NCBI GenBank assembly: GCA_021163175.1
Contig: JAGGXG010000039.1
Coordinates: 1-11,912 of the forward strand
DNA: 11,912 nt
DNA from: Thermoplasmata archaeon
GTDB lineage: Archaea; Thermoplasmatota; E2; UBA202; JdFR-43
Direction of reading: 5' to 3'
Shown here: positions 8,201 to 11,912 of the stretch, one piece after another
How positions within the stretch are numbered: position 1 is the stretch's first letter
How the letters are laid out: each line of letters begins with the position of its first letter
Translations under genes and position numbers: made by a program
The notes under the pieces: model-generated
What the model was told of the DNA's origin: nothing
Databases searched by the model: none
What the model saw: the letters and a program-made list of their open reading frames with translations, nothing else

Positions 8201-8744
8201 TGCTGAAAAGCTCAAAGAACAGAAGAAAAATTTGATAAAGCTTGAGGAAGAAATAAAGAAAAAGAAGAAGGAGAACTTCTTCGCTGTTTTCAACAAAATC
8301 AGGGAGAACTTCCAAAAAATATACAGGGAGCTGGCGGGCGGCGAGGGCGAGCTTTTGCTTGAAAACACTGATGAGCCCTTCGAAGGAGGTTTGTATATAA
8401 GGATTAAACCAGCGGGAAAAAGGGCTTTGCATCTCAATGCTCTCTCGGGCGGAGAGAAGAGTATAGCGAGCTTGGCTTTCATTTTCGCATTGCAGGCTTA
8501 CAGTCCATCGCCCTTCTATGTTCTGGATGAAATCGACATGTTTCTGGATGAGAAGAATGCTGATAGAGTTGCAAATATGATAGCAAGCAAGGCAAGAAAT
8601 GCTCAATTCATTGTAATATCATTGCGAAGAATAACTCTTCAGAAGGCAAATCACATATATGGTGTAACTTCTGTAAATGGAAAGTCAACGATAATTGGAA
8701 GTGTTAATTTAAAGGAGATTGAAAAAGTAGTGGAGGTAAAATGA
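5223..8744 (+). CDS. smc: Chromosome condensation/segregation ATPase SMC
   Basis: SMC forms a ring-shaped dimer that loops and compacts DNA. This 1173-residue protein has the full architecture. The N-terminal head carries Walker A GPNGSGKS (31-38) and the Q-loop QQGD (145-148). A long Lys/Glu-rich coiled coil runs from about 165 to 505. The hinge (about 515-680) includes the glycine-rich GAITGG (661-666). The returning coiled coil runs to about 1020. The C-terminal head carries signature LSGGEKS (1074-1080) and Walker B VLDEID with Asp1102 and catalytic Glu1103. The usual H-loop position reads ISLRR, with Leu rather than His, as I recall for some archaeal SMC proteins. Length and motifs are intact despite many A-runs. 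Its stop overlaps scpA as ATGA. The A/G-rich coiled coil creates many spurious antisense frames. Confidence 0.98.
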   Translation: MYLKEIQLENFKSFGRKVRIPFLPGFTAITGPNGSGKSNIVDAILFILGVRSPKMVRAERLTDLIHKGEKDADYCKVSLVFDNSDRIIPVESDEVVLTRKIRKAPLPNNPSNYYSYFYINGKAASLNEFVELLSAASISENCIVQQGDVTAVVEMGGVQRRRIIDEIAGIAEFDAEIEKAKREREEVERNLEHIEIILGEIRKQIRQLKKDRDDAIKYRELEKQLKRHEAMLAYKKRIEIEREINEVNKQIESYERSKKSLEEEAKKLKKKYNELVLEFQEIEDKIAGMGGEELIEVKNKIDFLKEELIKSKEKINYYRMEIAENEGEIKEIESKLGKIEKEIKRFEKEIKELEKREEEGKKELEELREQLQKLKKEVEQSDEISMNIGREIAKLRKSLVEKKEREHEINLEKDRIAQQKNGLIAQFNEAREKKESFETELNEIESEIREARKREREKHKNKERLENKLFQLKKEEAEINDRIRELDKQIIYLQRELAKLKAKEDMASFSQATRAILDARDNGMIKGIHGSVAELATVEEKYAKAIEVAAGRRAEAIVVEDDGVAAKCIEYLKKNNLGRATFLPLNKLMAGKPRGKALLAVRHENAIGFAIDLVRYDPRYHAAFWYVFGDTIVVKDMDTARELMGGVRIVTLDGDIIEASGAITGGSMEARAIFSAAEKKRVGEIAAELRNASYEQEQLTKKLVEIKDEISGIEKELSSIIFLPDENIERLEIRKKELKESLKVIFKEYEERREKLEEIEDELRRKEEEGKAIGEEIGKIEELLKEKEKELMRIAKKEVLKEINLVKEKIEVIEKELRDTESQKETREMERKISMEQKEELMKKMERARAKINEMKNLLEKEEQNYRKNLNELKAMEEIERKMTTKAKGLQEKRDALYKEIVRLENKMEAIATRIETTIDLISKARARLPTLEAALAEVMMEEEFKEELPPIEEIKRKIKELKEKIEKMQPINMRALEEYERQDERRRKFEEDAEKLKEQKKNLIKLEEEIKKKKKENFFAVFNKIRENFQKIYRELAGGEGELLLENTDEPFEGGLYIRIKPAGKRALHLNALSGGEKSIASLAFIFALQAYSPSPFYVLDEIDMFLDEKNADRVANMIASKARNAQFIVISLRRITLQKANHIYGVTSVNGKSTIIGSVNLKEIEKVVEVK
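8732..8737 (+). promoter_or_regulatory. Shine-Dalgarno site for scpA
   Basis: GGAGGT lies inside the 3' end of smc, three bases before the scpA ATG. It fixes the scpA start and suggests reinitiation coupled to smc translation. Confidence 0.7.
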
Positions 8745-9523
8745 AGGAAGAAGTGATATTGCACATACTTTCGGAAAAAGAAAATCTTTATCGGAAGGAA
8801 AATATTGGAAAGTATATTGAAATCATTGAAGATAAAATTTTCATAAGGGATGGTTTTGACAGGGCCATAGCAACTGTTTTTGAGTTAGTTATAGAAAAGC
8901 AGATAAATCCATGGGAAATTGATCTCGCAGCATTCTCCTCATTGTATTTAAAGAAGGTCAGAGAAAAAGGGATAAATCTCATTGTTGCAGGAAAAATACT
9001 GTTTTTGGCATGGAAAATATTGAGATTGCAAAGCGAGGAAATGATAAAAGAGATGGAAAGGAAGGAAGAAGAGGAGATATACTTTGATGATATTCCAGAG
9101 TGGTATGGAGATGATGAGCTTTTCATTCAAACCCAGAGAATAATGAAAGATGAGATAATATTGAAGCCAAAGATAAGGAGAAAAGCGAAAAGAAAAGTTA
9201 CGCTTGTTGAGCTAATAAACGCATTTGAAGAAGCAAAGGAAGAAATAGTAAAAAAGAGAGCAAAGAAGAAGAAAATAATAAGCCCTGTGAAAATGGAAGA
9301 TTCAACACATAAAGAAAACATTGAAGATGATATAAAGAGAGTTATGGAAAAGTTGAGCAAGCTCAATGGAAGGGCTGTTCCTTTAAAAGAGCTTTTTGAT
9401 GAAAAAGATATGATTGCCATTATCTTGCCCCTTCTTTTTCTTGCAAAAGATGGTGTAATAGAGATATGGCAGGAAAATTTCCCATATGGAGAGATATTCA
9501 TAAAGTTGAAGCATGAAGGCTGA
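8741..9523 (+). CDS. scpA: Segregation and condensation protein A (kleisin)
   Basis: ScpA is the kleisin that bridges the two SMC heads and recruits ScpB. The 260 residues show the family's N-terminal helical region (about 35-115: FDRAIATVFELVIEKQINPWEIDLA is split over 38-63, followed by YLKKV and AGKILFLAWKILRLQSEEM). A variable, very charged middle follows (about 120-200, rich in Lys and Glu). The end is a winged-helix-like domain (about 205-258: GRAVPLKELF, IILPLLFLAKDGVIEIWQ). Its ATG overlaps the smc stop and its own stop lies inside scpB (11-base overlap). It therefore belongs to one operon with smc and scpB, the arrangement expected for the SMC-ScpAB complex. No damage seen. Confidence 0.93.
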   Translation: MKEEVILHILSEKENLYRKENIGKYIEIIEDKIFIRDGFDRAIATVFELVIEKQINPWEIDLAAFSSLYLKKVREKGINLIVAGKILFLAWKILRLQSEEMIKEMERKEEEEIYFDDIPEWYGDDELFIQTQRIMKDEIILKPKIRRKAKRKVTLVELINAFEEAKEEIVKKRAKKKKIISPVKMEDSTHKENIEDDIKRVMEKLSKLNGRAVPLKELFDEKDMIAIILPLLFLAKDGVIEIWQENFPYGEIFIKLKHEG

Positions 9524-10004
9524 GAGAGTAATAGAAGCGGTGTTGTTTGCTGCATCCCGCCCCCTTTCAATTGAAGAAATTGTGGAAGCAGTAGGGATGG
9601 AAAGAAAGAGGGTTAAAAAAGCTGTTGAGGCGTTGAAGAATTTTTATGAGGAGTCTGCAATTGAGATAACAGAGGTCAATGGAAAATATGTTATGGAAGT
9701 TAAAGCAGAATATGCCGAATATGCCAAAAAATTTGCTCCAGTTGAGCTTAAAAAATCATTGATAAAAACCCTTTCATTGATAGCATATCATCAGCCAATA
9801 AAACAATCTGATTTGAAAAAGCTGCTCGGGAGCAATGTTTATGAACATGTTAGAGAGCTTAAAAGGAAAGGCTTCATAAATGCAAAGAAAGAAGGGCGAA
9901 CAAAATTAATTACAACGACGCAATATTTCTATGATTATTTTGGAATAGATAAAAAAGACAAGGAAGCCATAAAAAATTTAATGGAAAAGAGCGGCAAAAA
10001 ATAA
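9513..10004 (+). CDS. scpB: Segregation and condensation protein B
   Basis: ScpB dimers bind the ScpA kleisin and regulate the SMC ring. The 163 residues contain two winged-helix domains. The first (about 1-75) starts with the typical VIEAVLFAASRPLSIEEI and includes VNGKYVMEVK. The second (about 80-155) has LSLIAYHQPIKQSDLKKL and VRELKRKGFI...RTKLITTTQYF, all characteristic of ScpB. The length is at the compact end of the family. The start overlaps the end of scpA by 11 bases and has no clear Shine-Dalgarno site, so translation is probably coupled. A TATA-like element for the following tRNA overlaps its stop codon. Confidence 0.93.
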   Translation: MKAERVIEAVLFAASRPLSIEEIVEAVGMERKRVKKAVEALKNFYEESAIEITEVNGKYVMEVKAEYAEYAKKFAPVELKKSLIKTLSLIAYHQPIKQSDLKKLLGSNVYEHVRELKRKGFINAKKEGRTKLITTTQYFYDYFGIDKKDKEAIKNLMEKSGKK

Positions 10005-10233
10005 ATAAACAATGCAAATTTATCAAATAAGCAGGGGTAGCCGAGCCAGGCCAAAGGCGCAGGCTTGAGGGGCCTGTCCCGTAGGGGTTCGCGAGTTCAA
10101 ATCTCGCCCCCTGCACTATTCCTTTTAATTCTCTCAATCTTTCTTCCAAAAAAGCGGAAATATTCAACCCCATTTTCCTTGCAAATTCAAACAAATCTTT
10201 TTCAATGGTAATGGTTGTTCTTTTCTTCGCCAT
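9910..10233 (-). CDS. Ribbon-helix-helix (CopG/CcdA-like) protein running antisense through tRNA-Leu
   Basis: From ATG 10233 (preferred over 10242, which adds only three residues) the first 39 residues form a complete minimal ribbon-helix-helix unit: strand RTTITI, helix EKDLFEFARKMGL, and a second helix NISAFLEERLRELKGI. Such dimeric DNA-binding folds occur in antitoxins and small repressors. There is no stop before the tRNA. The frame enters the tRNA's antisense strand at residue 40, crosses it as 28 codons (GARFELANPYGTGPSS...), and continues about 40 codons antisense to the end of scpB. The N-terminal fold is convincing; the tail is probably incidental, or the gene is an end-truncated remnant. 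No partner toxin is beside it. It is divergent from the secreted-protein gene at 10287. Confidence 0.55.
   Translation of the reverse strand: MAKKRTTITIEKDLFEFARKMGLNISAFLEERLRELKGIVQGARFELANPYGTGPSSLRLWPGSATPAYLINLHCLFIFCRSFPLNFLWLPCLFYLFQNNHRNIASL
10002..10009 (+). promoter_or_regulatory. TATA-like element for tRNA-Leu
   Basis: TAAATAAA overlaps the scpB stop and is centred about 26 bases before the tRNA 5' end, the spacing expected for an archaeal promoter. The AT-rich context makes the exact box uncertain. Confidence 0.4.
10031..10115 (+). tRNA. tRNA-Leu (anticodon GAG)
   Basis: The 85 bases fold as a class II tRNA. The 7-bp acceptor stem pairs 10031-10037 with 10108-10114, followed by discriminator A. 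The D stem is GCC/GGC with the G18G19 pair in its loop. The anticodon stem CAGGC/GCCTG closes a loop in which GAG occupies 10067-10069, reading CUC and CUU leucine codons. The long variable arm (10077-10090) forms CCC/GGG, as expected for leucine. The T arm is five perfect pairs around TTCAAAT. There is no intron and CCA is not encoded. Its 3' end abuts an antisense ribbon-helix-helix gene. Confidence 0.97.
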
Positions 10234-10276
10234 AATATGCATATATAAAACTTTAAAAACAAAATAAAATATTAAC

Positions 10277-10283
10277 AGGTGAT
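10277..10283 (+). promoter_or_regulatory. Shine-Dalgarno site for the secreted-protein gene
   Basis: AGGTGAT is a strong complement to the 3' end of archaeal 16S rRNA and lies three bases before ATG 10287, confirming that start. Confidence 0.65.
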
Positions 10284-10286
10284 AAG

Positions 10287-11225
10287 ATGAAGATAGTTTA
10301 TATTCTGGTGATGATTCTTATATCCCAGCCCTTGACAGATAGTTTTTATCATCAAAACATATTAAACAATGATCATGATGCGTTTACTGTCTCTAACAAC
10401 TTTACAAGTCATTTTAGCACATCTAAAAATAACTCTAACTGGTTTGTTTTAAAGTTTTACTTATCCTCTCGAGTAAATGTCTCAGAATTACACCTTAAAT
10501 TCTTTTATGAATGCAAGAACATTAGAGTAGAATGGTGCGGATATATCATCACTAATCTCACCTATTCAATGAGAGGAGGAATAATAAGCGAATTCCTCAA
10601 CAAAAATGATACTTTTCTCCATTTTCAAATAGGTTCTTTTAACTATACATACAATAGATTAATTAGATACAATGTTAGCGTATCTGGTGCAGAGATATGG
10701 AAAAGAAATTTTACTCTCTCGCAAGGCATATGGTACTTAATCTGTTTTGCTGGGGAAACAATAAAAAGTAGGATAGAAGTGGATTTCAACGCCACTAGCA
10801 ATGTAAAATTAATTGGCATGGAAGAAGGAAATGGAACACATATTCTTCTTCCAGAAGATTTTTGGGGCAATTTAAACATCAAGCTGGGTTATTATGGAAT
10901 ACTTGTATTAAATGGTAGGAAATCTATTTACATAAATAACACCTTCATTGGCATTCACTATTCAATGTTTGAATACAATTGTCAGGGTTTCGAAGATTTC
11001 CAATATATTACTCCATCAAATAAAAAGGAGGGATTTACTATATTTTCTATTTTTAATCATAAAATTGTTTTGAAAGATTTCAAGCATACTGTCATAATTG
11101 GGAAAAACGGGAAATGGGATTTTATATTAAATTTATTCATGCTAGGCAAAAGATTACCCTCCGGAGAGTATTTTTCTCCTGGATTCGGGGTAGGTTTAGT
11201 CTATGCCGATGTTAAATTGCCATAA
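10287..11225 (+). CDS. Predicted secreted, sequon-rich protein of unknown function
   Basis: The 312-residue product begins with a likely signal peptide (MKIVYILVMILISQP, with cleavage somewhere before about residue 22) and has no later clear membrane helix. The mature part looks beta-rich and polar. It carries eleven N-x-S/T sequons by eye (for example NFT, NVS, NLT, NYT, NAT, NGT), unusual for its size, which suggests an N-glycosylated extracellular or cell-surface protein. I recognise no domain. Near the C-terminus is SPGFGVGL, reminiscent of the start of a PGF-CTERM signal but without the hydrophobic helix and basic tail. A strong Shine-Dalgarno site supports the start. Leucine is often TTA here, unlike the smc operon, consistent with foreign origin. 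Confidence 0.7.
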   Translation: MKIVYILVMILISQPLTDSFYHQNILNNDHDAFTVSNNFTSHFSTSKNNSNWFVLKFYLSSRVNVSELHLKFFYECKNIRVEWCGYIITNLTYSMRGGIISEFLNKNDTFLHFQIGSFNYTYNRLIRYNVSVSGAEIWKRNFTLSQGIWYLICFAGETIKSRIEVDFNATSNVKLIGMEEGNGTHILLPEDFWGNLNIKLGYYGILVLNGRKSIYINNTFIGIHYSMFEYNCQGFEDFQYITPSNKKEGFTIFSIFNHKIVLKDFKHTVIIGKNGKWDFILNLFMLGKRLPSGEYFSPGFGVGLVYADVKLP

Positions 11226-11396
11226 ATTTACAAGAGGCGCGGCCCCAACAAGGAGAAAATGGGAAATTCAATATTTTTAAAATCCAGATCGAAAAAGTTT
11301 TGGAAACACTTTCCTTCTAATGACTCAAAGGAACGGACTGAAAGATGGTTAACTGCATTTATATTCATTTACAATTTGGATGTGAGAGGTTACTGA
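11226..11396 (+). pseudogene. Possible DDE-transposase C-terminal remnant
   Basis: In the same frame as the preceding gene, directly after its stop, a 56-codon open stretch reads KRRGPNKEKMGNSIF, then KKFWKHFPSNDSKERTERW, then LTAFIFIYNLDV, and stops at 11394-11396. An F..FP..S.ER..RWL..F...YN pattern recalls the C-terminal end of several DDE transposases. An ATG at 11259 preceded by AAGGAG (11250-11255, spacing three bases) could also start an independent 45-residue gene. No inverted repeats or other transposase parts were seen. The assignment is by pattern only. Confidence 0.35.
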
Positions 11397-11415
11397 TACT
11401 GCATCTCATAAAAAG

Positions 11416-11424
11416 GTTTAAAAA
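11416..11424 (+). promoter_or_regulatory. TATA-like element for hicB-hicA
   Basis: TTTAAAAA following GG is centred about 27 bases before the hicB ATG. There is no Shine-Dalgarno site between, so the transcript is probably leaderless. Confidence 0.45.
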
Positions 11425-11447
11425 GATTGAAGAATTAAAAAGAATAT

Positions 11448-11669
11448 ATGAAAAAAATCATTCAAGTAAGAATTTACAGAGGAGAAAAATACTATGTGGC
11501 TGAATGCATTGATTTACCTGTTGTTACTCAAGGAAAAACATTGGATGAAGTGGTAAAAAATATAAAGGAAGCTATTGAGTTGCATTTGGATGGAGAAAAT
11601 TTAGAGGAATGGGACATATTACCAGATTATTCAATTTTGGTAAATTTTGAAGTTCCTTCATATGTCTAA
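11448..11669 (+). CDS. hicB: HicB-family antitoxin, minimal form
   Basis: HicB binds and neutralises the HicA mRNA interferase. The 73 residues show the partial RNase H-like HicB fold: an opening strand (IIQVRIYRGEKYYVAECIDL is 4-23), a TQGKTLDEVVKNIKEAI helix (27-43) and the ending strand YSILVNFEVPS. The C-terminal DNA-binding domain (ribbon-helix-helix or HTH) found in many HicB proteins is absent, so autoregulation by this protein alone is unlikely. The start follows a TATA-like element at leaderless spacing. Its stop overlaps hicA by eight bases, with antitoxin first, a common order in archaea and opposite to that of E. coli. Confidence 0.88.
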   Translation: MKKIIQVRIYRGEKYYVAECIDLPVVTQGKTLDEVVKNIKEAIELHLDGENLEEWDILPDYSILVNFEVPSYV

Positions 11670-11904
11670 GCTTAAATTATTGAGCGGAAAAGAAATAATC
11701 AAAATATTTTCTAAATTTGGATTTGAAATTGTTTCGCAGAGAGGAAGTCATGTAAAATTAAGAAGAATTTTAGAAAATGGGACGAAACAAACTTTAACTG
11801 TTCCAATTCATGATGAATTGGATAAAGGAACTTTAAAAGCTATTTTCAGACAAGCTTTAAGATATATTCCTGAAGAAGAGCTAAGGCCGTATTTCTATGA
11901 TTGA
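11662..11904 (+). CDS. hicA: HicA-family mRNA interferase toxin
   Basis: HicA is a small double-stranded-RNA-binding-like ribonuclease that cuts mRNA and is held inactive by HicB. The 80 residues carry the family pattern: SGKEIIKIFSKFGFE, then the catalytic-type QRGSHVKL with His30, VPIHDELDKGTL (48-59), and a final helix LKAIFRQALRYIPEEEL. ATG 11662 is chosen because it overlaps the hicB stop and gives the normal length; a TTG at 11647 would add five residues for no benefit. The active-site His is present, so the toxin looks functional. It lies at the window's edge with only eight bases after the stop. Confidence 0.9.
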   Translation: MSKLKLLSGKEIIKIFSKFGFEIVSQRGSHVKLRRILENGTKQTLTVPIHDELDKGTLKAIFRQALRYIPEEELRPYFYD

Positions 11905-11912
11905 AAATAAAC

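Noticed and set aside
6153..8606. Long minus-strand open frames rich in Phe, Ser and Leu
   Set aside because: They are mirror images of the A/G-rich SMC coiled-coil codons, with no independent coding evidence.
8600..8650. Leu instead of His at the SMC H-loop (ISLRR)
   Set aside because: From memory, some archaeal SMC proteins carry Leu here too, so it is not taken as a defect.
10091..10115. tRNA-Leu 3' end as an att site with a direct repeat in the window
   Set aside because: No second copy of this segment was found by eye to the right; the closest G/C-rich patch (11235-11250) does not match.
11160..11225. SPGFGVGL near the secreted protein's C-terminus as a PGF-CTERM sorting signal
   Set aside because: The following residues lack the hydrophobic helix and basic end, and no frame nearby restores them.

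Overview
The window looks like a chromosomal segment of an archaeon, AT-rich with strong use of AGA/AGG and ATA codons. The archaeal calls rest on a complete topoisomerase VI (Top6A/Top6B), TATA-type promoters close to start codons, overlapping start and stop codons, Shine-Dalgarno sites matching the archaeal 16S tail, and a class II tRNA-Leu without an encoded CCA. A bacterial-type dihydropteroate synthase plus topo VI plus SMC-ScpA-ScpB fits a euryarchaeal or Thermoplasmatota-like lineage. Classical Thermoplasmatales use gyrase rather than topo VI, so they are less likely. The taxonomic placement is inference.

Left part (1-2156). A dihydropteroate synthase (folP) runs rightwards from beyond the left edge. 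Facing it, on the minus strand, is a small overlapping gene string that seems to be decaying. In transcription order it holds the C-terminal remnant of an archaeal AAA ATPase in three frames, a 68-residue one-helix membrane protein, a membrane-anchored OB-fold-like protein that appears cut short by an in-frame TAA, and a YdjM-type membrane hydrolase broken by frameshifts. One break sits on a T_TTT_TTC heptamer, so programmed -1 frameshifting is a formal alternative.

Centre (2157-10004). This is an intact chromosome-maintenance block. top6B-top6A run leftwards and smc-scpA-scpB run rightwards, from a shared region of about 130 bp with divergent TATA boxes. Within each unit the genes overlap and are probably translationally coupled. 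Topo VI relaxes and decatenates DNA, and SMC-ScpAB compacts and segregates it, so the layout could co-express both.

Right part (10005-11912). A tRNA-Leu(GAG) follows scpB. A ribbon-helix-helix gene on the opposite strand runs directly into the tRNA without a stop codon. Beyond it are a secreted protein rich in N-glycosylation sequons, a fragment resembling a transposase C-terminus, and a hicB-hicA toxin-antitoxin pair. Leucine codons shift visibly towards TTA here. This looks like an accessory region abutting a tRNA, but no integrase or att repeat was seen.
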